64,000 bases of DNA, taken from positions 56,063-120,062 of the forward strand of contig CAZOVL010000001.1 of the NCBI GenBank assembly GCA_964583185.1, written 5' to 3'. Source of the DNA: Bacteroides_E sp964583185 (GTDB lineage: Bacteria > Bacteroidota > Bacteroidia > Bacteroidales > Bacteroidaceae). Shown piece after piece: positions 17,787-27,819 of this stretch. A model generated the notes under the pieces. The model saw nothing but the letters and a program-made list of their open reading frames with translations. It made no database searches and was not told the origin of the DNA. The position numbers were made by a program, and so were the translations under genes. Position 1 is the stretch's first letter; every line of letters begins with the position of its first letter.

Positions 17787-18026
17787 ACTTACTAAGTCTG
17801 GATTCAATTAACCTGTATCCATAATCCAACTTCATCTTTTTTATATTTAAGACAATTTTATTTCCAAAAGTGGAAACCCTCTAAAACCCCACATTATTCC
17901 TTATCCTTTTTTACTATTTTATAAGACCTTTATTTGAAGAAATATTTCATTATTAGGCAATAAATCACTTTCTTTGTTCATAATAAAATAAAGACCTAAA
18001 ACTAAATTAATTAACAAAAAAGGGTT

Positions 18027-18431
18027 ATGAAAATAACAAAAATTGAACACTTAGGCTTTGCAGTGCCTTCAATAGAAGAAGCTTTACCCTACTATGAAAA
18101 CATATTAGGATTCAAATGCTACAACATTGAAACTGTGGAAGATCAAAAAGTTAAAACTGCCTTCCTAAAAGTTGGAGAAGTAAAAATTGAATTGCTTGAA
18201 CCAACCTCTCCCGATAGTCCAATTGCTAAATTCTTAGAAAAAAGAGGTCCCGGATTCCATCATATAGCTTATGCTGTGGAAGATGGTGTAGCTGAAGCGC
18301 TAAAAGAAGTTGAGGCCGAAGACATTCGCTTAATTGACAAAGCACCTCGTAAAGGAGCTGAAGGACTAAACATTGCATTTTTACATCCTAAATCAACTCA
18401 AGGTATATTGACCGAGTTGTGCGAAAAATAA
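18027..18431 (+). CDS. mce: Methylmalonyl-CoA epimerase
   Basis: This enzyme interconverts the R and S epimers of methylmalonyl-CoA between the mutase and the decarboxylase in propionate formation. The 134-residue vicinal-oxygen-chelate protein has metal-ligand motifs KIEHLGFAV (His8), GPGFHHIAYAVED and the C-terminal HPKSTQGILTEL with its Glu. It is the first gene of a run with mmdA, the OadG-like gene, the biotin carrier and oadB, which supports the assignment. Confidence 0.96.
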   Translation: MKITKIEHLGFAVPSIEEALPYYENILGFKCYNIETVEDQKVKTAFLKVGEVKIELLEPTSPDSPIAKFLEKRGPGFHHIAYAVEDGVAEALKEVEAEDIRLIDKAPRKGAEGLNIAFLHPKSTQGILTELCEK

Positions 18432-18522
18432 CTTATTATTTGAAAATCTATTTATACTTTGAGTTAGAACTTCTTTTTTCATAGTTCTAAATCAGAGTAT
18501 GGACAAAACTAACACAATATAC

Positions 18523-20076
18523 ATGAGTAATCAATTAGAAAAGATTAAAGAGCTGATAGAGCTTCGTGCTAAAGCTCGTTTGGGTGGAGGTGAAAAATCA
18601 ATTGAAAAGCAACACGCCAGAGGTAAATATACTGCTCGTGAGCGAATAGCTATGCTTTTAGATGAAGGAAGCTTCGAGGAAATTGATATGTTTGTAAAAC
18701 ACAGATGTACAAACTTTGGTCAAGAAAAAAAGAAATTCTTAGGAGATGGAGTTGTTACCGGATACGGTACAATTGAAGGCAGATTAGTATATGTCTTTGC
18801 TCAAGACTTTACCGTATTTGGTGGTTCTTTATCAGAAGCGATGGCACAAAAAATCTGTAAGATTATGGACATGGCTATGAAAATGGGAGCTCCTATAATT
18901 GGTATCAATGACTCGGGAGGTGCTAGAATTCAAGAAGGAATTAACTCATTAGCCGGTTTCTCTGAGATTTTCCAAAGAAATATATTGGCATCAGGTGTGG
19001 TTCCACAAATTTCAGGAATCTTTGGTCCTTGTGCAGGAGGTGCCGTTTATTCTCCAGCATTAACAGACTTTACCTTGATGACTGAGGGTACTTCTTATAT
19101 GTTCTTAACAGGACCTAAAGTAGTAAAAACAGTTACCGGAGAAGATGTTTCACAAGAAGACTTAGGTGGAGCTAGCGTACATGCTACAAAATCGGGTGTA
19201 ACTCATTTTACTTGTAAAACTGAAGAAGAAGGTTTAGGAATTATACGTAAGTTATTAAGTTATATTCCTCAAAACAACCTGGAAGAAGCTCCTATGCTTA
19301 AATGCAATGACCCAATTGGTCGCTTGGAGGATTCTTTGAATTCAATTATACCTGAGTCTCCAACGAAACCATACGATATGTATGAGGTAATTGGAGCCAT
19401 AGTGGATTACGGAGAATTCTTGGAAGTTCAACGTGATTTCTCAAAAAATCTAATTGTTGGCTTCGCCAGATTTAATGGGCAATCTGTTGGAATCGTGGCT
19501 AATCAACCACTATTCTTGGCTGGAGTATTAGATAGTAATGCTTCTAGAAAAGGAGCCAGATTCGTTCGTTTCTGTGATGCCTTTAACATTCCTATTGTTA
19601 CTTTGGTTGACGTACCCGGTTTCTTACCCGGAACAGGACAAGAATATAACGGAGTTATTCTTCACGGAGCAAAACTTCTTTACGCATACGGAGAAGCTAC
19701 AGTACCTAAAATTACAATTACTTTAAGAAAATCGTATGGTGGTTCTCACATTGTAATGGGTTGTAAACAACTTAGAGGCGATATGAACTACGCTTGGCCA
19801 ACTGCAGAAATTGCGGTTATGGGTGCCGAGGGTGCTGTAAGTGTTCTTTACGCTAGAGAAGCTAAAGAGAAAGAAAATCCAGCCGAATTCTTAGCAGAAA
19901 AACAACAAGAATATTTGGATTTATTTGCCAACCCCTATGCTGCCGCTCAATACGGATATATTGATGATGTGATAGAGCCAAGAAACACTCGTTTCAGAAT
20001 AATTAAAGCCCTTCAACAATTACAAACAAAGAGATTGTCCAATCCGGCAAAAAAACACGGTAACATACCTCTTTAA
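18523..20076 (+). CDS. mmdA: Methylmalonyl-CoA decarboxylase alpha subunit (carboxyltransferase)
   Basis: This subunit transfers the carboxyl group from methylmalonyl-CoA to the biotin carrier, releasing propionyl-CoA. The likely start is ATG 18523 (MSNQLEKIKEL), eight codons inside the longest frame from 18499. The 517-residue protein has both crotonase-like carboxyltransferase halves: GGSLSEAMAQKI, NDSGGARIQEG and GPCAGGAVYSPA in the first, and TLVDVPGFLPGT, GGSHIVMGCKQL and GAEGAVSVLY in the second. Operon position 5' of the membrane pump genes supports a sodium-pumping complex. Confidence 0.96.
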   Translation: MSNQLEKIKELIELRAKARLGGGEKSIEKQHARGKYTARERIAMLLDEGSFEEIDMFVKHRCTNFGQEKKKFLGDGVVTGYGTIEGRLVYVFAQDFTVFGGSLSEAMAQKICKIMDMAMKMGAPIIGINDSGGARIQEGINSLAGFSEIFQRNILASGVVPQISGIFGPCAGGAVYSPALTDFTLMTEGTSYMFLTGPKVVKTVTGEDVSQEDLGGASVHATKSGVTHFTCKTEEEGLGIIRKLLSYIPQNNLEEAPMLKCNDPIGRLEDSLNSIIPESPTKPYDMYEVIGAIVDYGEFLEVQRDFSKNLIVGFARFNGQSVGIVANQPLFLAGVLDSNASRKGARFVRFCDAFNIPIVTLVDVPGFLPGTGQEYNGVILHGAKLLYAYGEATVPKITITLRKSYGGSHIVMGCKQLRGDMNYAWPTAEIAVMGAEGAVSVLYAREAKEKENPAEFLAEKQQEYLDLFANPYAAAQYGYIDDVIEPRNTRFRIIKALQQLQTKRLSNPAKKHGNIPL

Positions 20077-20090
20077 ATAGAGCAGCACAT

Positions 20091-20990
20091 ATGAACAATA
20101 AAAAAACAGGAATCCTCCTCATCTTTTGCATCTTGGGAAGCTTCACTTTACTGGCACAAAACGTATCCAGTTTACGTATCAATGAAGTGATGCCTTGGAA
20201 CATAGATAACTATGAAGATGATTATGGTAATAAAAGTGCGTGGATAGAACTATTTAACACATCCTATGGTACAGTAGATATTGGTGGTTGCTTCTTAACT
20301 GATGACAAGAATAATCCAACGAAATACTCCATTCCAAAAGGTGATGTATTAACAGTTATTCCTCCTCGTCAACATACTCTTTTTTGGGCTGATGGTAATC
20401 CTTCCAGAGGAACTTTTCATGTAAACTTCATCTTAAAGCCCGGAGAAGATAATTATATTGGACTTTATGATTCTAATGGAAAAACATTGATTGATGAAGT
20501 GATTATCCCTGCCAGTATTCCTGCAGACCACTCTTTTGCGTTGTCTGAAGAAGGAAAAGGGGAATGGGTTATAAAAGGAGAAGCAACAAATAGCTATGTA
20601 ACTCCTAACACTAATAATGTTACTTTAGATAAAAATGAGAAAATAGTAAAATTCAAAGAGCACGATGAAATGGGTGTTGGTATGGCAATAACCGCAATGC
20701 TTGTTGTGTTCTCTAGTTTAATACTACTCTATTTATCATTTAGAACTACAGGACGTATAGCAATGAATATTAGTAAAAAGAATGCAATGAAGAGAAATGC
20801 AAATAAAGCAAAACTAGAAAAGAAGCAGGTAGTTTCAACCTCAGGAGAAGAAGTTGCTGCCGTAATAATGGCTTTATATGAACACATGGATGGACCTCAC
20901 GATTATGAAAACATGGTTTTAACCATTAATGAGGTGAAAAGAAAATATTCTCCTTGGAGTTCTAAAATTTATAATATGCGTCATTATTAA
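20091..20990 (+). CDS. OadG-like sodium-pump gamma subunit with exported lamin-tail domain
   Basis: The 299-residue protein is larger than ordinary gamma subunits (about 80-100 residues). It has a signal peptide (1-22, ending LLAQ), a lamin-tail-type beta domain (about 23-165: LRINEVMPWNIDNYEDDYG, WIELFNTSYGTVDIGGCFLTDD), one membrane helix (about 197-219, GMAITAMLVVFSSLILLYLSF) and a basic cytoplasmic tail that starts like OadG (RTTGRIAMNISKK). In the pump the gamma subunit holds the alpha and biotin subunits at OadB. Fusion with the extracytoplasmic lamin-tail domain is unusual; I recall it from other Bacteroidales. Confidence 0.82.
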   Translation: MNNKKTGILLIFCILGSFTLLAQNVSSLRINEVMPWNIDNYEDDYGNKSAWIELFNTSYGTVDIGGCFLTDDKNNPTKYSIPKGDVLTVIPPRQHTLFWADGNPSRGTFHVNFILKPGEDNYIGLYDSNGKTLIDEVIIPASIPADHSFALSEEGKGEWVIKGEATNSYVTPNTNNVTLDKNEKIVKFKEHDEMGVGMAITAMLVVFSSLILLYLSFRTTGRIAMNISKKNAMKRNANKAKLEKKQVVSTSGEEVAAVIMALYEHMDGPHDYENMVLTINEVKRKYSPWSSKIYNMRHY

Positions 20991-21014
20991 AAACTAATCA
21001 ACAATCAAAAAAAA

Positions 21015-21446
21015 ATGAAAAAATACAAATATAAAATAAACGGAAACTTATACAATGTTGTAATCAACAACATTGAAGACAATATTGCTTCTATTGAAGT
21101 TAATGGAACTCCATACGAAGTGGAAATGGAAGAGCAAAAACAGGCAGCTATTCCTCCTGTACAAAGAGCTGAACCAGCTCCTAAAACAGAAGCGGGAAAA
21201 CCTGTTGTGGCTAAACAAGAAAAAGCAAAGAATAAAACAGGAATTAAAGCTCCCCTACCCGGAACCATATTGGACATCAGAGTTAAGGTGGGCGACGAAG
21301 TGAAAAGAGGACAGACCTTGATTATTCTTGAAGCTATGAAGATGGAAAACAATATTGTAGCGGATAAAGAGGGAACTGTAGTTGAAATTAGAGTGAATAG
21401 AAACGAAACAGTACTTGAAGGAACTGATTTGGTAATCATAGAATAA
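21015..21446 (+). CDS. mmdC: Biotin carboxyl carrier subunit of methylmalonyl-CoA decarboxylase
   Basis: A 143-residue biotinyl protein. The C-terminal half (about 75-143) is a biotinyl-lipoyl domain with IKAPLPGTILDIRVKVG and the biotinylation site EAMKMEN (Lys109). The N-terminal half is followed by a Pro/Ala/Lys-rich linker (about 48-72), typical of swinging-arm carriers. It shuttles carboxyl groups from MmdA to the membrane subunit OadB, whose gene starts two bases after the stop. Confidence 0.94.
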   Translation: MKKYKYKINGNLYNVVINNIEDNIASIEVNGTPYEVEMEEQKQAAIPPVQRAEPAPKTEAGKPVVAKQEKAKNKTGIKAPLPGTILDIRVKVGDEVKRGQTLIILEAMKMENNIVADKEGTVVEIRVNRNETVLEGTDLVIIE

Positions 21447-21447
21447 T

Positions 21448-22608
21448 ATGGGTGACTTTTTATCGTTTTTAGTTAGCAACCTATCTGACTTTTGGGTAAA
21501 CACCGGTTTTGCAAATGCAGCATGGGGAAATCTCATAATGCTTATTGTAGGTTGCTTTTTCATCTACCTTGCCATCAGAAAGGAGTTTGAGCCCATGTTA
21601 CTAATCCCAATTGGGTTTGGTATGCTTATTGGGAATATGCCCTTTAATTTGGAAGCTGGTCTAGAGGTAGGTATTTATGAAGAAGGATCTGTTCTGAACA
21701 TCCTGTATCAAGGAGTAACATCTGGTTGGTATCCTCCACTTATCTTTTTGGGTATTGGAGCAATGACCGACTTCTCTGCACTAATTTCTAATCCTAAGCT
21801 GATGTTGATTGGTGCAGCTGCACAATTTGGTATTTTTGGAGCTTATATTATAGCTCTCTTAATTGGATTTGAACCCAATCAAGCTGCCGCCATAGGTATT
21901 ATTGGAGGAGCGGATGGGCCTACTGCAATTTTCTTATCTTCTAAGCTTGCCCCTAATTTACTGGGTGCCATTGCGGTTTCTGCCTATTCATATATGGCTC
22001 TTATCCCTGTTTTACAGCCTCCTATTATGAAGCTGTTAACAACCAAGAAAGAGCGTTTAATTCGTATGAGACCTCCACGTGCGGTTTCTCATACAGAAAA
22101 AATATTATTCCCTATCATTGGTTTAATCCTTACTACTCTATTTGTTCCATCGGGCTTACCTCTATTAGGAATGCTTTTCTTTGGAAACCTATTAAAAGAA
22201 AGTGGGGTAACACGCAGACTGGCTAACACAGCTAGTGGCCCATTGATTGATACCATTTCTATTTTATTAGGAGTAACTGTAGGAGCTTCAACCCAAGCAT
22301 CTCAGTTCTTAACATGGAACTCAATCTTTATTTTTGCTTTAGGAGCATTCTCTTTCATCATAGCAACAGCTTCTGGTGTTGGGTTTGTTAAGTTATTCAA
22401 CTTGTTCCTAAACAAAGAAAATAAAATCAATCCTTTGATTGGAAATGCCGGAGTATCTGCAGTGCCTAACTCTGCTAGAATATCTCAAGTGGTTGGACAA
22501 AAATACGATCCATCTAACTACCTGTTGATGCACGCTATGGGACCTAACGTAGCGGGTGTTATTGGATCAGCAGTAGCTGCTGGTATCTTGTTAGGATTCT
22601 TATTATAA
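21448..22608 (+). CDS. oadB: Sodium-translocating decarboxylase beta subunit
   Basis: This membrane subunit decarboxylates carboxybiotin and exports sodium. The 386-residue protein has about ten hydrophobic segments and the family hallmarks GIIGGADGPTAIFLSSKLAP (with the sodium-coupling Asp), AYSYMALIPVLQPPI, GNLLKESGVTRRL and GNAGVSAVPNSARISQ. It is the last gene of the mce-mmdA operon, so the substrate is methylmalonyl-CoA rather than oxaloacetate. A terminator follows. Confidence 0.96.
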   Translation: MGDFLSFLVSNLSDFWVNTGFANAAWGNLIMLIVGCFFIYLAIRKEFEPMLLIPIGFGMLIGNMPFNLEAGLEVGIYEEGSVLNILYQGVTSGWYPPLIFLGIGAMTDFSALISNPKLMLIGAAAQFGIFGAYIIALLIGFEPNQAAAIGIIGGADGPTAIFLSSKLAPNLLGAIAVSAYSYMALIPVLQPPIMKLLTTKKERLIRMRPPRAVSHTEKILFPIIGLILTTLFVPSGLPLLGMLFFGNLLKESGVTRRLANTASGPLIDTISILLGVTVGASTQASQFLTWNSIFIFALGAFSFIIATASGVGFVKLFNLFLNKENKINPLIGNAGVSAVPNSARISQVVGQKYDPSNYLLMHAMGPNVAGVIGSAVAAGILLGFLL

Positions 22609-22631
22609 AAGACAAGTTTTATAAATAAATA

Positions 22632-22666
22632 AAAGGTTGCTTCGGAATTTGGAGCAACCTTTTTTC
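22632..22666 (+). terminator. Rho-independent terminator of the mce-mmdA-oadB operon
   Basis: AGGTTGCT pairs with AGCAACCT around an 11-base loop and is followed by five or six T residues, 25 bases after the oadB stop. Confidence 0.9.
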
Positions 22667-22802
22667 GTTTTCAATTGGCTCCACTTTTATAAACATACCT
22701 GCTGACTTAAATTTGTTTTTTTTAACCCGTTTTGAATATTAATCGAGTTTACATCCAATCTATCTTTAAGTTTAATTAGGATAATAAATGGTAGGGTTTT
22801 CA

Positions 22803-22810
22803 TAACTTTG
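22803..22810 (+). promoter_or_regulatory. Candidate -7 promoter box for the DUF5686-rarA operon
   Basis: TAACTTTG matches TAnnTTTG; transcription would start about 16 bases before the ATG at 22833. The -33 box is unclear. Confidence 0.45.
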
Positions 22811-22832
22811 CAAGTTGGAAGAACTTTGTTAA

Positions 22833-25385
22833 ATGAAATTGAGAATAAATAAATATATAATTCTAACATTCCTTTTACTCCTTTCTCATTTTGCTTCTGC
22901 ACAATTGAAAGGTACTATTACGGATTCGCTAACTAACGAGCCGTTAATGTATATTTCTGTTTTTTATGAAGGAAAAGGCGTAGGAGCCGTTTCTGATATT
23001 GATGGAAAGTACAGCATAGAAACCAGAGCAGGATGGAATGAGGTTACATTCTCGGCCGTTGGATACAAAAAGAAAGTAATTCGCATCACTCCCGGACAGA
23101 AAACACTTAACGTACAGCTTACCAGTGACGATGTTTTACTAAATGAGGTTGTTGTAAAGCCCAAAAGAGAGCGTTACTCACGAAAAAACAATCCGGCTGT
23201 AGATTTTATGAGAAAAGTCATAGAGAATAAAAAGTATCTTAAACTTGAAGAAAACGACTACTACAGCTATGACAAGTATCAGAAAATGAAAACGTCTATC
23301 AGTAACATTACGGAAGAAAAATTAAACAAAGGAATCTATAAGCGCTTTGCTTTCCTCAGAGATCAGGTTGAGGCATCCAGTCTAACTGATACTTATATAC
23401 TTCCGCTTTCTGTACAGGAAACGGTTTCGTCAATTATTTATAGAAAAGAACCGGAATCCAAAAAGGAAATCATCAAAGGATTTAACTCCTCCGGCATTGA
23501 AGAGTTTTTCTCTACAGGCGATATGTTATCTACGGTATTAAACGATGTTTTTGCAGATATAAACATCTACGACGATGATATTCGTTTGCTTCAACGCCGA
23601 TTTGTAAGTCCCATTGGTCGTAACGCCATCTCTTTTTACAAATTCTATTTAATGGATACCATCCAGATAGAACAAGAGGAATATGTACATTTAACTTTTG
23701 TACCCCAAAACTCCATGGACTTTGGATTTACCGGACATATCTATGTTCTTCACGATTCCACCTATGCAGTAAAAAAGTGTACAATGAATCTCCCTAAAAA
23801 AACAGGGGTCAACTTTGTTGAGAACCTAGATATCATACAGGAATATCAACAACTGGAAAATGGCAACTGGGTACTTACCGATGATGATATGATTGCTGAA
23901 CTTAAATTAATTAAGTCTATTGAAGGAGTGGAAGTTCAACGAACCACTAAACATACCAATTATGCTTTTCAGCCTGTAGAAGAACATTTTTTCAAATTAA
24001 AAGGAGATGTAATCAAACAATCGGATATGATGAATCAGGGAGAAGATTTCTGGGCAAAAGCCAGACAGGTTCCTCTGACAAAGACGGAGAGTAATATGGA
24101 TTTATTCATTAAACGACTAGAAACAATTCCCGGATTTAAGCTCGTCATATTTACAGCGAAGGCTTTTATTGAAAACTTTGTGGAAACAGGAAATCCAAGT
24201 AAAATTGATATTGGCCCCATTAATACGATGATGACAAGCAATTACATTGATGGTTTTAGGTTACGACTCAGTGGTTCAACCACAGCCAAACTGAATCCAC
24301 ATTGGTTCTTTGAAGGCTATGGTGCCTATGGATTTAGAGATAAACGATGGAAGTATTTTGGAGGCGCTACCTATTCGTTCAAAAAAGCGGATTTCTTTCC
24401 GTGGGAGTTTCCCAAACATTATCTCTCATTAGAATATAAGTACGATGTAATGTCGCCTATGGATAAATTCTTGATGACCGATAAAGATAATGTCTTTGTT
24501 TCTTTCAAGGTTTCTCCTGTAGAACATATGTCTTATGTAAGAGATGCTACACTAACTTATGAGAAAGAGACATACTCCGGTTTGACTATTAAAGCTACGG
24601 CAAAACACAGACAAGATGAGCCTACCGGTAAATTGGAATACCTTAAGAATAATGAAGAGGAAACACCCATCAACCAAATTAAAACAACGGAATTGGGACT
24701 TTCTCTTTCGTACTCTCCCGGTCAAACCTACATAAATACCAAACAACGAAGACGTCCGGTTAACTTAGATGCACCGCTTTATCAAATTTCTCATACCACA
24801 GGAATCAAAGGGCTAGGAGGAGATTACAAGTTTAACCTGACAGAAATAGGTATACAGAAACGTTTTTGGCTCTCTTCTTGGGGAAAGATAAATATTACAT
24901 TTAATGCGGGAGCACAATGGAACAAAGTTCCTTTCCCTCTATTAATTCTTCCTAAAGCCAATCTATCGTACATCACACAGATTAATGAGTCTTTCAACTT
25001 GATAAACAATATGGAGTTTTTGAACGACCGATACGTTTCTTTGGCTTTAACCTACGATATGAATGGTAAACTATTCAATAGAATTCCACTGATTAAAAAA
25101 CTTAAATGGAGAGAGGTCTTTCGCATTAGAGGACTTTATGGACATCTGACAGATAAAAACAATCCATTCAAGAGCAATGACTCCGGGCTATTCCTCTTCC
25201 CAACCAATGAAGGGCAAGTTATGAGTCACGTTATGGATAAAAAGACACCATATCTTGAGGCTAGTTTTGGAATTTATAATATATTTAAACTATTACACAT
25301 AGAATATGTACATCGCCTAACGTATCGCAACCACCCCAACATAAATAAAAGTGGTGTGCGATTTATGATTCAAATGGTATTTTAA
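22833..25385 (+). CDS. DUF5686 and carboxypeptidase-regulatory-like outer-membrane protein
   Basis: An 850-residue envelope protein: signal peptide (about 1-23, ending ASAQ), a carboxypeptidase-D-like beta-sandwich (about 24-105, LKGTITDSLTNEPLMYISV), a TonB-box-like LLNEVVVKPKRERYSRKNNPA, then a long DUF5686 region ending in many beta strands and a terminal aromatic residue (GVRFMIQMVF), consistent with a C-terminal barrel. Family members occur throughout Bacteroidota; the role is not known to me. The rarA gene begins seven bases after its stop, so they are co-transcribed. Confidence 0.85.
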   Translation: MKLRINKYIILTFLLLLSHFASAQLKGTITDSLTNEPLMYISVFYEGKGVGAVSDIDGKYSIETRAGWNEVTFSAVGYKKKVIRITPGQKTLNVQLTSDDVLLNEVVVKPKRERYSRKNNPAVDFMRKVIENKKYLKLEENDYYSYDKYQKMKTSISNITEEKLNKGIYKRFAFLRDQVEASSLTDTYILPLSVQETVSSIIYRKEPESKKEIIKGFNSSGIEEFFSTGDMLSTVLNDVFADINIYDDDIRLLQRRFVSPIGRNAISFYKFYLMDTIQIEQEEYVHLTFVPQNSMDFGFTGHIYVLHDSTYAVKKCTMNLPKKTGVNFVENLDIIQEYQQLENGNWVLTDDDMIAELKLIKSIEGVEVQRTTKHTNYAFQPVEEHFFKLKGDVIKQSDMMNQGEDFWAKARQVPLTKTESNMDLFIKRLETIPGFKLVIFTAKAFIENFVETGNPSKIDIGPINTMMTSNYIDGFRLRLSGSTTAKLNPHWFFEGYGAYGFRDKRWKYFGGATYSFKKADFFPWEFPKHYLSLEYKYDVMSPMDKFLMTDKDNVFVSFKVSPVEHMSYVRDATLTYEKETYSGLTIKATAKHRQDEPTGKLEYLKNNEEETPINQIKTTELGLSLSYSPGQTYINTKQRRRPVNLDAPLYQISHTTGIKGLGGDYKFNLTEIGIQKRFWLSSWGKINITFNAGAQWNKVPFPLLILPKANLSYITQINESFNLINNMEFLNDRYVSLALTYDMNGKLFNRIPLIKKLKWREVFRIRGLYGHLTDKNNPFKSNDSGLFLFPTNEGQVMSHVMDKKTPYLEASFGIYNIFKLLHIEYVHRLTYRNHPNINKSGVRFMIQMVF

Positions 25386-25392
25386 TCTGATT

Positions 25393-26682
25393 ATGCAACC
25401 ACTAGCAGAAAGACTTAGACCTCAATCTTTAGATGACTATATAGGTCAGAAACATTTAGTAGGTCCCAATGCTGTTTTACGACAGATGATTGAAAAAGGA
25501 CGTATTACCTCATTTATTATGTGGGGACCTCCCGGAGTGGGTAAAACTACGCTCGCACAAATTATAGCCAATCAACTCAAAACTCCTTTTTACACCTTAA
25601 GTGCTGTTAGTTCAGGGGTAAAAGATGTAAGACAAGTCATAGAAAAAGCAAAAAACAACAGATTCTTTAGTCAGGCAAGCCCCATACTTTTCATTGATGA
25701 GATTCATCGTTTCAGTAAATCACAACAAGACTCTTTATTGGGTGCAGTTGAAAATGGAACTGTAACTTTGATTGGAGCCACAACAGAAAACCCCTCATTT
25801 GAGGTTATTCGTCCTCTTCTTTCACGCTGCCAACTTTATGTTTTGGAATCGTTAAGTGTAGATGATTTAATGGAATTAACCCAACGAGCACTTAAAAGCG
25901 ATGTCTATCTGCAAAAAAGAGAGGTCAATTTAGTTGAAACGGAAGCTTTTCTCCGATTTTCCGGAGGGGATGCCCGAAAGCTATTAAACATATTGGAGCT
26001 CATAGTTAATTCATCTCCGGATGATCCGGTGAACATTACAGATGAATTGGTTACAGACCGGTTACAACATAACCCAATGGCTTTTGATAAAGATGGAGAG
26101 CTTCACTACGACATTATTTCTGCGTATATTAAATCCATCCGAGGAAGTGACCCTGATGCTGCCATTTACTGGTTAGCTCGTCTCATTGAAGGAGGAGAAG
26201 ACCCTGCTTTTATTGCCAGAAGATTAGTCATATCGGCATCAGAAGATATTGGCTTAGCCAACCCCAATGCTTTGCTTTTAGCCAACGCCTGCTTTGATAC
26301 GCTACAAAAAATAGGATGGCCCGAAGGAAGAATCCCTTTAGCTCAAGCCACCATCTATTTAGCTACCAGCCCCAAGAGTAACTCTGCGTATTTAGCCATT
26401 GATGAAGCCATAGCAAAAGTAAGAGAAACAGGTAATTTGGATATTCCTCTTCATTTGAGAAATGCACCAACCAAACTAATGAAAGAGCTGGGCTATGGTA
26501 AAGGATACAAATACAGTCACGACTATCCCAACCACTTTGTGAAACAAGATTTCCTTCCCAAGGAAATAAAAAATAAACGCTTCTGGATACCACAAGACAA
26601 TTCGGCAGAACAACGTCACGCTGAACGAATGGATTTTTTATGGGAAAGAAAAAAAGAATCGAACGAAGAAAAAAAAGAATAA
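25393..26682 (+). CDS. rarA: Replication-associated recombination protein A (AAA ATPase)
   Basis: RarA/MgsA acts at stalled replication forks and is related to clamp-loader ATPases. The 429-residue protein begins MQPLAERLRPQSLDDYIGQ, typical for the family, and has Walker A GPPGVGKTT, Walker B LFIDEIHRF, sensor 1 GATTENPSF and the C-terminal tetramerisation region (DPDAAIYWLARLIEGGEDP, ASEDIGLANP). The charged C-terminus (ERKKESNEEKKE) is a species-level extension. The dehydrogenase gene starts two bases later. Confidence 0.96.
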   Translation: MQPLAERLRPQSLDDYIGQKHLVGPNAVLRQMIEKGRITSFIMWGPPGVGKTTLAQIIANQLKTPFYTLSAVSSGVKDVRQVIEKAKNNRFFSQASPILFIDEIHRFSKSQQDSLLGAVENGTVTLIGATTENPSFEVIRPLLSRCQLYVLESLSVDDLMELTQRALKSDVYLQKREVNLVETEAFLRFSGGDARKLLNILELIVNSSPDDPVNITDELVTDRLQHNPMAFDKDGELHYDIISAYIKSIRGSDPDAAIYWLARLIEGGEDPAFIARRLVISASEDIGLANPNALLLANACFDTLQKIGWPEGRIPLAQATIYLATSPKSNSAYLAIDEAIAKVRETGNLDIPLHLRNAPTKLMKELGYGKGYKYSHDYPNHFVKQDFLPKEIKNKRFWIPQDNSAEQRHAERMDFLWERKKESNEEKKE

Positions 26683-26683
26683 T

Positions 26684-27643
26684 ATGAGAAAGATTATAGT
26701 TTTAGATGGATATGCAGCCAATCCCGGCGATTTTAACTGGGACGGATTAACTCAGCTTGGAGAGTGTACTATTTACGATAGAACGGCAAACAACGAGATT
26801 CTTGATAGAATTAAGGATGCTGAAATTATTCTTACCAATAAAACACCCATTACAGCCACAACAATAGAACAGTCGCCTCACTTAAAATATATTGGAGTAA
26901 TTGCTACAGGTTATAACATTGTGGATATAGAAGCAGCAAAAAAAAGAGGTATTGTGGTTACCAACATTCCCGCATACAGCACTAACTCTGTGGCACAATT
27001 AACTTTTGCTCATTTATTAAATATTGCACAACGTGTACAAACCCACTCGGATGAAGTAAAAAAGGGACGCTGGAGCAGTCACGTTGATTTCACTTTCTGG
27101 GATACCCCGCTCATTGAACTCTTTGGACAAAAAATGGGAATTATCGGATTGGGCAACACCGGAATGGCAACAGCAAAAATTGCGTTAGGATTTGGTCTTA
27201 CTGTTTGTGCCTATACATCAAAAAAACAAGATGAGTTACCTCAAGGCATTGAAAAGATTGAACTAAACGATTTATTTAAAACGTGTGACATCATTAGCCT
27301 TCACTGTCCATTAAATAGCAAAACTCAAGGAATGATTAACAAGGAGTCTCTATCATTAATGAAGCCTAATGCCATCTTATTAAACACAGCACGTGGAGGA
27401 TTAATTAATGAAAAAGACTTAGCAGATGCTCTCAATAACAATCAAATCTATGCTGCCGGAATAGATGTCTTAACAGAAGAGCCGCCACAGGCTGATAACC
27501 CGTTAATAGCAACAAAGAACTGCTTCATTACTCCTCATTTTGCCTGGGCCAGTTTTTCTGCCAGAGAACGCTTAATGAAAATTTTACTAGCGAACATAAA
27601 AGCATATATAGATGGAGCTCCTATAAATAATGTGGCTCAATGA
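26684..27643 (+). CDS. D-2-hydroxyacid dehydrogenase (glycerate/hydroxypyruvate reductase-like)
   Basis: A 319-residue NAD-dependent dehydrogenase with the Rossmann motif GIIGLGNTGMATAKIALGFG, catalytic Arg in LLNTARGGLIN, Glu in GIDVLTEEPP and His in CFITPHFAWAS. The pattern HFAWAS, rather than H-x-x-x-T, fits glycerate dehydrogenase-like members. Exact substrate (hydroxypyruvate, glyoxylate or another 2-keto acid) is not determined by sequence. Last gene of the DUF5686-rarA operon, with a strong terminator after it. Confidence 0.9.
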   Translation: MRKIIVLDGYAANPGDFNWDGLTQLGECTIYDRTANNEILDRIKDAEIILTNKTPITATTIEQSPHLKYIGVIATGYNIVDIEAAKKRGIVVTNIPAYSTNSVAQLTFAHLLNIAQRVQTHSDEVKKGRWSSHVDFTFWDTPLIELFGQKMGIIGLGNTGMATAKIALGFGLTVCAYTSKKQDELPQGIEKIELNDLFKTCDIISLHCPLNSKTQGMINKESLSLMKPNAILLNTARGGLINEKDLADALNNNQIYAAGIDVLTEEPPQADNPLIATKNCFITPHFAWASFSARERLMKILLANIKAYIDGAPINNVAQ

Positions 27644-27668
27644 TTCTGAGCTTCAAAAATAAAACAAA

Positions 27669-27705
27669 AAACGGGTTGGAACCTTCATTACCAACCCGTT
27701 TTTTT
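27669..27705 (+). terminator. Rho-independent terminator after the dehydrogenase gene
   Basis: AAACGGGTTGG pairs perfectly with CCAACCCGTTT around an 11-base loop, followed by a run of T residues, 25 bases after the stop. Confidence 0.92.
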
Positions 27706-27819
27706 ATTCCAAATTACATTTTTTATTTCCTCTTTTTCCTTGCCGGCAACCTCATCATTATTTCTTTTTTCTCCTCACTTCAACAGCCCTGTTTTAAGCA
27801 GTATAAGCGGGGTGTTTAT

